From contig NZ_NJAG01000009.1 of the NCBI RefSeq assembly GCF_002872335.1, positions 62,001 to 126,000 on the forward strand: a stretch of DNA of 64,000 bases. Direction: 5' to 3'. The translations under genes were made by a program, and so were the position numbers. Shown one piece after another: positions 1-7,526 of the stretch (positions within the stretch are counted from its first letter, which is position 1; every line of letters begins with the position of its first letter). The stretch comes from Siphonobacter sp. BAB-5405. Its GTDB lineage: Bacteria; Bacteroidota; Bacteroidia; Cytophagales; Spirosomataceae. The notes beneath the pieces were generated by a model that worked only from the letters and a program-made list of their open reading frames with translations, did not search any database and was not told where the DNA came from.

Positions 1-651
1 CAGCCATCGGAGTTGCTCCAGCGACTCGGCTTTTTCCAGGGATGAAAGCGTAAGTTGGGTAATGGCCTGCAGAATATCCGTACGGTACGCGTACATGCCT
101 ACGTGCCGGTAATACGTATGGTGCAAATGCCATTCCTGTGGTGGATAGTTACGCAGGAACGGAATCGCCTGACGACTAAACAGCATCACTTCGCCCTTGT
201 TGTTGAGTACAATCTTCGCTTCGCCCGGATCGTGCAGCGTTTCCGCCGACGTAACTTTAATCATCTGCGTAGCCAATTCTACCTCTCCATCCAGCACGTC
301 CACCAGTTCATTGATCTGAACGGGGTTTAAGAAGGGCTCATCTCCCTGAATGTTCAACACATACTGAACAGATTCGGGATCCTGATGCGTTTCCTTCCAG
401 CTGGCGAAGGCTTCCCAGCAACGATCCGTACCGCTGGGGTGATCTTCACGCGTTAATACGGCTTTGCCGCCGAAATTCTGTACGTGTTCGGCAATACGTA
501 CATCATCCGTAGCAACAATAACATCCAGTAGTTTCGAAGCCTGAGCGGCTTCGTATACGCGTTGAATCATGCTTTTGCCCTGAATGTAGGCCAGGGGTTT
601 ACCCGGAAAACGGGTCGAAGCATAACGGGCGGGAATGATTCCTAATACCAT
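1..651 (-). CDS. kdsB: 3-deoxy-manno-octulosonate cytidylyltransferase (CMP-Kdo synthetase), 3' end outside window
   Basis: This enzyme activates Kdo with CTP to give CMP-Kdo, the donor for the inner core of lipopolysaccharide, in the cytoplasm. My translation from the ATG at 649-651 begins MVLGIIPARYASTRFPGKPL, the nucleotide-binding signature of the family, and continues with ATDD, a TREDHPSGTDR stretch and NIQGDEPF, all typical of KdsB. About 217 codons are present; the family is usually 240-255 residues, so only the last few tens of residues are missing. The gene upstream on the same strand is the transaldolase-CBS fusion, with a terminator-like hairpin between them. Identification is firm from motifs. 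Confidence 0.93.
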   Translation of the reverse strand, partial: MVLGIIPARYASTRFPGKPLAYIQGKSMIQRVYEAAQASKLLDVIVATDDVRIAEHVQNFGGKAVLTREDHPSGTDRCWEAFASWKETHQDPESVQYVLNIQGDEPFLNPVQINELVDVLDGEVELATQMIKVTSAETLHDPGEAKIVLNNKGEVMLFSRQAIPFLRNYPPQEWHLHHTYYRHVGMYAYRTDILQAITQLTLSSLEKAESLEQLRWL

Positions 652-731
652 AGTTTTGGTTACGGGCTATTCAAAAATGAAGCCATTGATGAATTTACTA
701 CTAAACCTTCGTTTGGTTTAAAGGCTAATAG

Positions 732-768
732 TAAAATTGCCTCCTGAACAAATTCGTTCAGGAGGCAA
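732..768 (-). terminator. Rho-independent terminator after the transaldolase-CBS gene
   Basis: A perfect 13-bp stem (737-749 with 756-768) with a six-base loop is followed on the minus strand by a short T-run (733-736). It lies just downstream of the transaldolase-CBS gene and before kdsB, so the two are probably not one simple transcript. Confidence 0.7.
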
Positions 769-821
769 CAAGGATATGCATAGTTCAGTTACTTCCTGCT
801 GGAGCAAGAAACTGAATTTAA

Positions 822-1835
822 TTAATCGTTCTTCAAATCCTGGATATCCAGCATACCTACGGGCTTGCCGTTTTCCGTTACCAGAATGGTATCTACGCTG
901 GTTTTCTTGAAAAGAGCCGCAGCGGCGTCCAGCAATTCGGTACTTTCAATGGAAATAGGCGTTCCGTATTCGAAATCTCCCATTTTCTTCGACAGTACAT
1001 CGCGACCACCGTCAGCCAGTTTCCGGCGAAGATCACCGTCAGTAAATACACCTTTCAGGTTACCGGCTTCGTCAACAACCGTAACACAGCCAAAGCCGTA
1101 TTCAGTCATTTTTACGATGGCTTCCGTCAAGGAGATATCCGTCGTAACCATTGGGTTGATGGTATTGATCGCCTGACCTACCGTGACCGTGATCAAACGC
1201 GTATGCTCGATGAACTGGTTCGTACCGATAGCCGTGAAGTTGTTTTCCGTCAGGGCTTTCATCAGTTTCCAGGGTACAGTAATGGTGTGGCAACCCAGGT
1301 CGATGGCGTTCCGTACGTGTTCGGTATTCCGTACTGACGAGAACATTACTTTTGAATCGAAACCGTAGGCTTCTACCAGTTCTACTACATCACCGATCAG
1401 CGTCAGGGCATCGTATCCCTGATCCTGCATCCGTCCGGCCAGTACGCAAATGTAGGTAGCACCGGCTACGGCTGCCATGTACGCCTGTTGGATGGTGTAT
1501 ACCAGGTGAACGTTTACTTTCAGTCCTTTGTCAACCAACGTGCGGCAGGCTTTTACGCCTTCCAGCGACACGGGGATTTTAAATACCGTACGCTTAGGGT
1601 CCAGACCCAGAGCCAGCTGGCGTTCCGCGTCGGCTACAATATCGGCGGCGGTTTCACCCAGGGCTTCGATCTGAAGAACGGGTACAATTTTAGAAAGCTC
1701 CACGATCGTTGCATCCAGGTCGCGAATACCTTCGCGGTGCATGAACGTGGGGGTTGTGGTAAGACCGGTCAGAAAACCGAGTTGAAATGCCTCTTTGATT
1801 TCTTTTAAATCGGCAGAATCAAGATACAACTCCAT
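822..1835 (-). CDS. Transaldolase/fructose-6-phosphate aldolase-type domain fused to two CBS domains
   Basis: The 337-residue protein has two parts. Residues 1-215 are a small class I aldolase of the FSA/TalC type: it opens MELYLDSADLKEIKEA, has the GLTTTPTF segment, and keeps the FKIPVS motif whose lysine is the expected Schiff-base residue. Residues about 225-337 are a CBS pair with the GVFTDGDLRR motif, closely resembling the CBS pair at the end of KdsD/KpsF arabinose-5-phosphate isomerases. FSA-type enzymes are normally about 215-220 residues without CBS. The next gene on the strand is kdsB of Kdo synthesis. Known for the family: reversible aldol chemistry on sugar phosphates. Inferred: the CBS part senses a nucleotide or sugar-nucleotide and the enzyme serves Kdo or pentose-phosphate supply. 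The exact substrate is unknown. Confidence 0.9.
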   Translation of the reverse strand: MELYLDSADLKEIKEAFQLGFLTGLTTTPTFMHREGIRDLDATIVELSKIVPVLQIEALGETAADIVADAERQLALGLDPKRTVFKIPVSLEGVKACRTLVDKGLKVNVHLVYTIQQAYMAAVAGATYICVLAGRMQDQGYDALTLIGDVVELVEAYGFDSKVMFSSVRNTEHVRNAIDLGCHTITVPWKLMKALTENNFTAIGTNQFIEHTRLITVTVGQAINTINPMVTTDISLTEAIVKMTEYGFGCVTVVDEAGNLKGVFTDGDLRRKLADGGRDVLSKKMGDFEYGTPISIESTELLDAAAALFKKTSVDTILVTENGKPVGMLDIQDLKND

Positions 1836-2165
1836 GTGTGTAGTAGCAATGGCCGTTTTAGGTTAGGTTTCCGTGTTAGCTGTACCAGCGGGGGGATAAC
1901 TTATTCACCAAAAACGTTACGCCTCTTTTAAAATGTTACTTAAAAAGTAAAGAAGGAAAGTAGTAGGCTGTGAAAATCAGGTTTGTTGCCAATGAAAGAC
2001 AGTGATCGATCAAGGCATTGGAAACGAAAAAACGGACTATTACTTTCTTATTGTTTTCAGGCAAAAATGAATCGCCGGATACTTGGCTGCAAAGTTGGCG
2101 ATTTTCGGGGAGAATTTCAGAACAAATCCAAAGTCCTTTACTTCTGATTTTCAATCCGCCTACGA
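1836..2165. other. Intergenic region, no gene recognised
   Basis: This 330-base gap lies between two minus-strand genes. A 78-codon reading frame here (1936-2172) is low-complexity, has no recognisable motif and overlaps the end of the carbonic anhydrase gene, so I do not call it. The part near 1836 should carry the promoter of the transaldolase-CBS gene, but I see no clear TAnnTTTG box. Confidence 0.5.
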
Positions 2166-2687
2166 TTACCAATCCTGCTCCTTGAACCAGCCCGCGTACA
2201 TGACGTAGTTATTAGCCGTACGGTCGAACACTTCTCCCGCCGCTTCCGACACGGGTTTGAGGAATCTAGCCGGATTGCCCGCGTAAATGCTGCCGGGTGG
2301 AACGACGGTATTCTGCGTAACAATGGCTCCGGCGGCAATGATGCTACCCGTACCAATCACGGCTCCGTCCATGATAATCGCACCCATGCCCACCAGTACG
2401 CGATCTTCGATCGTACAACCGTGTACGACGGCGTTGTGGGCGATGCTTACGTAGTCGCCAATGACAGTTTGCGTTTTCTGATACGTACAGTGAATGACGG
2501 CTCCATCCTGAATATTGGTACGATTGCCAATTCGGATGGCGTTGACGTCGCCGCGAATGACGGCATTGAACCAGACGGTGCAGTCATCGCCCATACTAAC
2601 GTCACCAACGATGGTGGCGTTAGGAGCCAGCCAGCAGTTTTGCCCCAATTGGGGCGTATGATCCTGAACGGGTAAGATTAAAGCCAT
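2166..2687 (-). CDS. Gamma-carbonic anhydrase family protein (left-handed beta-helix)
   Basis: The 173-residue protein is built of hexapeptide repeats of the left-handed beta-helix type (for example GNRTNIQDGAVIH, GDYVSIAHNAVVHG, GMGAIIMDGAVIG, GSIIAAGAIVTQN). The three histidines expected to bind the catalytic metal in the YrdA/PaaY/CaiE branch are present in the IHC, IAHNAVVHG stretch. Length matches the family (170-200). It may hydrate CO2, but many members have weak or no activity, so the reaction is uncertain. It is the last gene of the argH, PAP2, carbonic anhydrase row; only 14 bases separate it from the PAP2 gene, so it is probably co-transcribed. Cytoplasmic: no signal peptide. Confidence 0.9.
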   Translation of the reverse strand: MALILPVQDHTPQLGQNCWLAPNATIVGDVSMGDDCTVWFNAVIRGDVNAIRIGNRTNIQDGAVIHCTYQKTQTVIGDYVSIAHNAVVHGCTIEDRVLVGMGAIIMDGAVIGTGSIIAAGAIVTQNTVVPPGSIYAGNPARFLKPVSEAAGEVFDRTANNYVMYAGWFKEQDW

Positions 2688-2701
2688 AAGATTAGTTACT
2701 G

Positions 2702-3580
2702 TTAAAACCGCAACGTAGCTCCCTGACCGTTAAAATCCAGAGCTACTTTTGAACGCTTTTTCAGCGGATGTTCGGGATGGCGACGGACGATGGTTTTGGA
2801 AATAAAATGGCCCATGGCCGCCCCGACGAGCAAATCCGAGAACCAGTGAGCATTCGCATTGAGTCGGGATAAGCACGTGAGCGTTGCCAGCGAATAGGAA
2901 ATGATCGGTACCGCTTTGATGTCCTTAAATTCTTCCGCAATGACCGTCGCCAAAGCAAAAGACGTCTGGGCGTGACCACTCGGGAAGGAATGGAAGGGCG
3001 GATACTGCGGACCCGCCCATTCGTGCGGACGAGCACCATCCCAGGGCCGTTTTCGTCCGGCCGCGAGTTTTACCACTTGTCCGAGTACACCATTGATCAG
3101 CTGACTTTCCAGAATCAACAGACCGACACGCGTCGTTTTGTCATTATGGAAAATCTGACCGTGTAGGAAAACCAACCCCGAAGTAATCCACAAGTACCGT
3201 CCGTTACCTAAAGGATCTACGATTTCGGAAGCCGTATTGGTAAAATGTGATTTATGTTCCTGGGAAAACTTCTGAATTCGGCCGTCCGCAAAGGCGTACG
3301 ACAAAGCCGCCACGCCGATAATAGTCCCGGCTTTAGCCCAGTCCTGACCCTTCCAGCGAAAGGGACTCGTCACCACCGCTTTGGTGTCGTACCAGTAGCT
3401 TTTGACGTAAGTCCAGTTCGGTTTTACCGGCTCGTACCGGCGGGCGGAGTCTTCCGAGAGCGGAAGTACTACTGCCTGCGTCAGCGAATCCGTTTGCAAA
3501 CTATCGCCGCTGATCTGGGCGTAGGCACCTGCGGAAGTAAGCAGCCAGAAAAGAAGGATCAGATACGGTGGAAGTTTCAT
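2702..3580 (-). CDS. PAP2-family phosphatase, secreted or envelope
   Basis: PAP2 enzymes remove phosphate from lipid phosphates such as phosphatidic acid or undecaprenyl pyrophosphate. The three motifs are visible: KLAAGRKRP (KxxxxxxRP), PSGH, and SRLNANAHWFSD (SRxxxxxHxxxD), which supply the catalytic histidines. I chose the ATG at 3578-3580 because it opens a clear signal peptide (MKLPPYLILLFWLLTSAGAYA); a longer frame to 3661 would run into argH. This gives 292 residues. The catalytic domain occupies about residues 105-265; the N-terminal part after the signal is an Asp/Ser-rich linker. The gene starts 16 bases after argH ends, an operon arrangement, though no pathway link to arginine is evident. 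Confidence 0.9.
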   Translation of the reverse strand: MKLPPYLILLFWLLTSAGAYAQISGDSLQTDSLTQAVVLPLSEDSARRYEPVKPNWTYVKSYWYDTKAVVTSPFRWKGQDWAKAGTIIGVAALSYAFADGRIQKFSQEHKSHFTNTASEIVDPLGNGRYLWITSGLVFLHGQIFHNDKTTRVGLLILESQLINGVLGQVVKLAAGRKRPWDGARPHEWAGPQYPPFHSFPSGHAQTSFALATVIAEEFKDIKAVPIISYSLATLTCLSRLNANAHWFSDLLVGAAMGHFISKTIVRRHPEHPLKKRSKVALDFNGQGATLRF

Positions 3581-3596
3581 AAGCAAAAGCGTAGGG

Positions 3597-4931
3597 TTAC
3601 TGAAGGAGAGCATCCAGGGCCGTTCGTACCCGTTCAAAACCAAAGCCTTGTAACTGAGCATCCATCAAAGCCGTAATCTGCTCGTTGGCCGGATTGCCGA
3701 TGCTGCCCAGGTGTGTATGCTTCAGATCCCGGGAAGCCGCGTACGAACCCTCGCCAATTTCCTTACCCACCTGACGGTAGGCATCCCGGAAGGGTATGCC
3801 TTCGATTACCAGTTCGTTTACCCGCTCTACGCTGAAAAGCAGATCGTATTTTTTGTCTTCCAGCAAATCCGTTTTCACCTGAATGTTTTCCAGCATGTAA
3901 GCCGTAATGTCCAGGCAATCCAGAATTTCCTCAATGGCGGGCATCAGGATTTCTTTGAGCAACTGCATATCGCGGTGATACCCCGAAGGCAGGTTACTCA
4001 GGACCAGCGTCACTTCCATCGGTAGTGCTTTCAATCGGTTCGTTTTCCCGCGTAACAGTTCAGCCACATCCGGATTTTTCTTGTGCGGCATGATGCTGCT
4101 GCCCGTCGTAAGGGCGTCGGGAAGCGTCAGGAAAGCGAAGTTCTGCGAGTTATACAGACACACATCCATCGCCAGCCGGGAAAGCGTCTGGGCGAGATTG
4201 GCAATCGCCGTCAGAGCCATCCATTCCGTTTTACCGCGACTCATCTGAGCGTACACGACGTTGTAATGTAAGCCTTCAAATCCCAGTAAATCAGTCGTCA
4301 GTTGGCGATCCAGCGGAAAGGAAGAGCCGTACCCCGCTCCGCTGCCCAGCGGGTTGCGGTTGGCAAAATGGTACGCGGTCTGGAGTAAAGCCACATCATC
4401 CGTCAGTGATTCGGCGTAGGCCCCAAACCACAGCCCAAAGGACGAAGGCATGGCAATCTGAAGGTGCGTATAGCCCGGTAACAGATCGTTTTTATGCTGT
4501 TCAGATCGCTGAATCAGTACGTCGAAAACGCGTTTGGTTTCCTTAGTAATCAGTTCCAGCCGGTCCCGGGTGAAGAGTTTCAAATCCACCAGTACCTGAT
4601 CGTTCCGACTGCGACCGGAGTGAATTTTCTTTCCTACGTCACCGAGCTTTCGCGTCAGCATAAGTTCCACCTGCGAATGAACATCTTCAATACCGTCTTC
4701 AATCTCAAAATTTCCGGCCTGAATGTGAGCGTAAATTTCCTTCAGTTCCTGTTCAAGGTCTGCCAGCTCCTGCTGCTCCAGCAGGTTTACGGAAGCCAGC
4801 ATGCGGGCGTGAGCCAGGTTACCCAGGACATCAAAGGGAGCGAGGTACAAGTCCATCTCCCGATCCCGGCCTACGGTAAATTTTTCTATTTTTTCAGAAG
4901 TCGAAACGCCTTCTTTTTGCCACAATTTCAT
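3597..4931 (-). CDS. argH: Argininosuccinate lyase
   Basis: The enzyme splits argininosuccinate into arginine and fumarate, the last step of arginine synthesis, in the cytoplasm. The signature GSSIMPHKKNPD near residue 275, with the catalytic serine loop, is intact, as are the SGRSRNDQV motif near residue 105 and the TKRVFDVL helix. The 444 residues fit the family (440-470). It opens a three-gene minus-strand row with the PAP2 and carbonic anhydrase genes. A terminator-like hairpin at 5029-5060 separates it from nuoJ upstream, so it probably has its own promoter in 4932-5028, where I see no clear consensus. Other arginine genes are not in the window. Confidence 0.97.
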   Translation of the reverse strand: MKLWQKEGVSTSEKIEKFTVGRDREMDLYLAPFDVLGNLAHARMLASVNLLEQQELADLEQELKEIYAHIQAGNFEIEDGIEDVHSQVELMLTRKLGDVGKKIHSGRSRNDQVLVDLKLFTRDRLELITKETKRVFDVLIQRSEQHKNDLLPGYTHLQIAMPSSFGLWFGAYAESLTDDVALLQTAYHFANRNPLGSGAGYGSSFPLDRQLTTDLLGFEGLHYNVVYAQMSRGKTEWMALTAIANLAQTLSRLAMDVCLYNSQNFAFLTLPDALTTGSSIMPHKKNPDVAELLRGKTNRLKALPMEVTLVLSNLPSGYHRDMQLLKEILMPAIEEILDCLDITAYMLENIQVKTDLLEDKKYDLLFSVERVNELVIEGIPFRDAYRQVGKEIGEGSYAASRDLKHTHLGSIGNPANEQITALMDAQLQGFGFERVRTALDALLQ

Positions 4932-5028
4932 GCGTAATGCTGGAAAGTTTAGCGGTCAAGACTTTCAGTCTTAACGTATTGTCTAATAAGGAATCGCAAA
5001 AAACCGAAAAAGGACCGAGCAATAAAAG

Positions 5029-5060
5029 AAAAACCCCGTAATCCGATGGGGGTTACGAGG
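5029..5060 (-). terminator. Rho-independent terminator closing the nuo operon after nuoJ
   Basis: On the minus strand an 8-bp stem (5053-5060 with 5034-5041, one mismatch) is followed by TTTTTCTTTT. It sits about 30 bases after the nuoJ stop codon, which argues that the operon ends with nuoJ. Confidence 0.75.
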
Positions 5061-5087
5061 TCTTTAGGGAAGGGTTCCCGTATAATT

Positions 5088-5603
5088 TTAAAAATGCCGT
5101 TCGCCTTTTTCGCGTTTGCCGAGCATGACCGCTCCAACCATCGCTACAAAGAACAGGATGGTAACCAGCTCAAAGGGAAGTAGATAATCCAGGAATAAGG
5201 TTTCCCCCAGGACTTCTACGTAACCAGTGCGAATATCAAACTTCTCGGCTGAGGGCATCGGATATTGCAGACGACGCACCGCCATGACAATCGCTCCCAA
5301 AATGGCGATGCCGACTACAAAGGCTGCCACCCGCTGAAGAGTACTCTTGGTTTCTTCCTTATACTCCCGAAGATTCAGGAACATGACTACGAAGAGAAAG
5401 AGTACCATAATGGCTCCAGCGTAGACAATTAGATTGACTACGGCCAGGAACTGAGCATTGAGTAAGATATAGTGACAGGAAAGGCACAGAAAAGTTAATA
5501 CCAGACAAAGTACACTGTACATGGGATTTCGGACCAGAATGACCGCCAAGGCAAAAACGATGGTCAGGGCCGTCAGAAGGTACCAGATTTTATCAGCTGA
5601 CAT
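5088..5603 (-). CDS. nuoJ: NADH-quinone oxidoreductase subunit J
   Basis: NuoJ is one of the small membrane subunits of complex I. The 171-residue protein has about five hydrophobic segments, including the NuoJ hallmark NLIVYAGAIMVLFLFVVMFL near residues 57-76, where the pi-bulge helix TM3 lies. The C-terminus ends GAVMLGKREKGERHF, typical of the subunit. It is the last gene of this nuo cluster; a terminator follows at 5029-5060. nuoK, L, M and N, which usually follow nuoJ, are not found downstream here, so they must lie elsewhere if complex I is complete. Confidence 0.95.
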   Translation of the reverse strand: MSADKIWYLLTALTIVFALAVILVRNPMYSVLCLVLTFLCLSCHYILLNAQFLAVVNLIVYAGAIMVLFLFVVMFLNLREYKEETKSTLQRVAAFVVGIAILGAIVMAVRRLQYPMPSAEKFDIRTGYVEVLGETLFLDYLLPFELVTILFFVAMVGAVMLGKREKGERHF

Positions 5604-5640
5604 AGCGTAACGAAGGATCGATTTTTAACGAATAAACAAA

Positions 5641-6159
5641 TTACTTCCAGCCTTCCCGCAAATACCGGCTACTCATATCTTCCACCAGGCGATCTTTTCC
5701 GTAAATCACCTCATCCCGGCTCATGAATACGGGTACAAACTGGTCGTGACGAAGGTAGATGGCCTGTTTGGGGCAGGCTTCTTCGCAGAAACCGCAAAAA
5801 ATACAGCGGAGCATATTGATTTCATAAACCGCCGCGTATTTTTCTTCCCGGTACAGATTTTCTTCCCCGGCTTTCCGCTCGGCCGCTACCATCGAAATGG
5901 CTTCCGCCGGACAGGCTACCGCACAAAGGCCACAGGCGGTACAGCGTTCGCGACCAGCTTCGTCCTTTTTCAGAATGTGCTGTCCCCGAAATACGGGACC
6001 CAGATATCGTTTCTGTTCGGGGTAATTAATGGTCGGTTTTTTCTTGAAAAAGTGTTTGAGCGTAATAGCCATGCCGCCAGCAATGGCCGGAAGGTACATC
6101 CGTTCGGCCAGCGTCATTTCGCTCTTATCTATCTTCTTTGCTCGATTAGTGAGTTGCAT
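5641..6159 (-). CDS. nuoI: NADH-quinone oxidoreductase subunit I, 2x[4Fe-4S] ferredoxin-type
   Basis: NuoI carries clusters N6a and N6b and passes electrons from the NuoG side toward NuoB and quinone. Two complete CxxCxxCxxxCP motifs are present: CTACGLCAVACP and CIFCGFCEEACP. The N-terminal stretch LAERMYLPAIAGGMAITLKHFF is the amphipathic membrane-anchoring helix common to NuoI. The 172 residues fit the family. The gap to nuoH is 92 bases and holds a 17-bp inverted repeat (see 6179-6245). The start is the ATG at 6157-6159. Confidence 0.96.
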   Translation of the reverse strand: MQLTNRAKKIDKSEMTLAERMYLPAIAGGMAITLKHFFKKKPTINYPEQKRYLGPVFRGQHILKKDEAGRERCTACGLCAVACPAEAISMVAAERKAGEENLYREEKYAAVYEINMLRCIFCGFCEEACPKQAIYLRHDQFVPVFMSRDEVIYGKDRLVEDMSSRYLREGWK

Positions 6160-6178
6160 GAGAGGGATGAGTTTAGGG

Positions 6179-6245
6179 TTTAGGGTTTTGAGTTTTTAAG
6201 AGTTGTCTGAGCGTTAACATTTAACACTAAACTCAAAACCCTAAA
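6179..6245. repeat. 17-bp inverted repeat in the nuoI-nuoH spacer
   Basis: TTTAGGGTTTTGAGTTT at 6179-6195 is repeated as its exact reverse complement at 6229-6245, loop 33 bases. The left arm is preceded by another copy of the word GTTTAGGG, so it looks locally amplified. A closely related repeat lies in the nuoF-nuoE spacer. Confidence 0.85.
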
Positions 6246-6251
6246 CTCGAT

Positions 6252-7400
6252 CTATCGCACAGGTGCGGCTTCCAGAATACCTCTGGCAGCTTTGGGCTTC
6301 ATGGCAGCCTGTACGGCTACGACGGCTACGATAATGACGACGGCTACCCAGCTGAACCAGCGAAGGTTGAACATCAGGCCGATACCCGTAACGATGATGT
6401 TAAGGATGGAAAGCGGAATCAAACTCTTCCAGCCCAGATTCATGAGTTGATCGTAGCGGAAACGTGGTAAGGTCCAGCGTACCCACATGAAGAAGAATAC
6501 GAAGAATAAAGCCTTGGCGATGAAGGCAAAGAACCCAATAGCCGTGGCGATGTTATGACCCGTGGCGTCGTTGCCCAGAGCTTCCGCGACTTTATCCATA
6601 AACGGATAGTTGAAACCACCGAAGTACAGAGCCGATACCACGCAGGACGATACGAACATGTTCACGTATTCGGCAAAGAGGTAAAAACCTAGTTTCATCG
6701 ACGAATATTCCGTATGGTAACCGCCAATCAGCTCGGCCTCGCATTCGGGTAAGTCGAAGGGCGTACGGTTACATTCGGCAAAGGCACAGGTCAGGAAAAT
6801 GACGAAACCCAGCGGCTGAAACAGAATATTCCAGCCTCCGCCGTGCTGAGTATTAACGATGTCCCGAACGGATAAACTGCCCGTCATCATGATTACCGCA
6901 ATGAGGGATAAACCCAGAGCCAGCTCGTAACTGATGTTTTGTGAAGCAGCCCGAATGGCTCCCAGCAGTGAGAATTTGTTATTGGAAGCCCAACCTCCCA
7001 CCATCACGCCGTAGACGCCCAGCGAAACAATACCGAACACCCAGAGAATACCAATGTTCACCTCGATACCCTGCACCTGAATTTCCTGACCGTCGATGCG
7101 GAGGGTATCTCCGAAGGGAATCACCGCCGAAGACAACAGAGCCGTCAGCATCGCCAAACAGGGGCCTGCAATGAAGAGCCATTTGTTGGCTTGTGCGGGA
7201 ATGAAATCTTCCTTGAAAAACATCTTTCCGGCGTCGGCGAGGGGTTGTAACAAGCCACCCCAACCTGCCCGGTTCGGTCCCGGACGATCCTGCATGTAAC
7301 CGGCTACTTTACGCTCGGCCCAGGTAGAATACATAGCCACAAAGAGCGAAAGCCCAAAAATGACCAGAATGATGATTGCTTTGATCCAGAATATATCCAT
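6252..7400 (-). CDS. nuoH: NADH-quinone oxidoreductase subunit H
   Basis: NuoH (ND1) forms the membrane part of the quinone site and joins the hydrophilic arm to the membrane arm. The 382-residue protein has eight or nine hydrophobic helices. Hallmarks are AERKVAGYMQDRPGPNRAG near residue 30, the acidic loop ECNRTPFDLPECEAELIGGYHTEY around residues 210-233, and FFFMWVRWTLPRFRYDQLM. The C-terminal tail after residue 360 is basic and variable. The gap to nuoG (7401-7526) holds direct repeats of TTATTGGTTGA at about 7413-7441. Confidence 0.97.
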   Translation of the reverse strand: MDIFWIKAIIILVIFGLSLFVAMYSTWAERKVAGYMQDRPGPNRAGWGGLLQPLADAGKMFFKEDFIPAQANKWLFIAGPCLAMLTALLSSAVIPFGDTLRIDGQEIQVQGIEVNIGILWVFGIVSLGVYGVMVGGWASNNKFSLLGAIRAASQNISYELALGLSLIAVIMMTGSLSVRDIVNTQHGGGWNILFQPLGFVIFLTCAFAECNRTPFDLPECEAELIGGYHTEYSSMKLGFYLFAEYVNMFVSSCVVSALYFGGFNYPFMDKVAEALGNDATGHNIATAIGFFAFIAKALFFVFFFMWVRWTLPRFRYDQLMNLGWKSLIPLSILNIIVTGIGLMFNLRWFSWVAVVIIVAVVAVQAAMKPKAARGILEAAPVR

Positions 7401-7407
7401 CTTTTTT

Positions 7408-7525
7408 CTAGTTGATGGTTATTGGTTGACTGTTATTGGTTGAGTGATCCATTAAGGATTCTTGAGGCAATGACGATTTTGTCATACGTACAACTTCCAA
7501 CAACTAAAAACAATCAACGAACAAC
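7408..7525. repeat. Low-complexity spacer with TTATTGGTTGA direct repeats
   Basis: Between nuoH and nuoG the word TTATTGGTTGA occurs twice in succession (about 7418-7441). The other end of the spacer, near 7497-7520, carries CAAC/CAATCAAC words that partly complement it, giving an imperfect long hairpin. No gene is seen here. Confidence 0.55.
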
Positions 7526-7526
7526 A

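Noticed and set aside
1936-2172. 78-codon minus-strand frame
   Set aside because: Low complexity, overlaps the carbonic anhydrase end, no motif.
6169-6197. TTTAGGG word like a plant telomere repeat
   Set aside because: Only two copies, inside a spacer inverted repeat; not telomeric.
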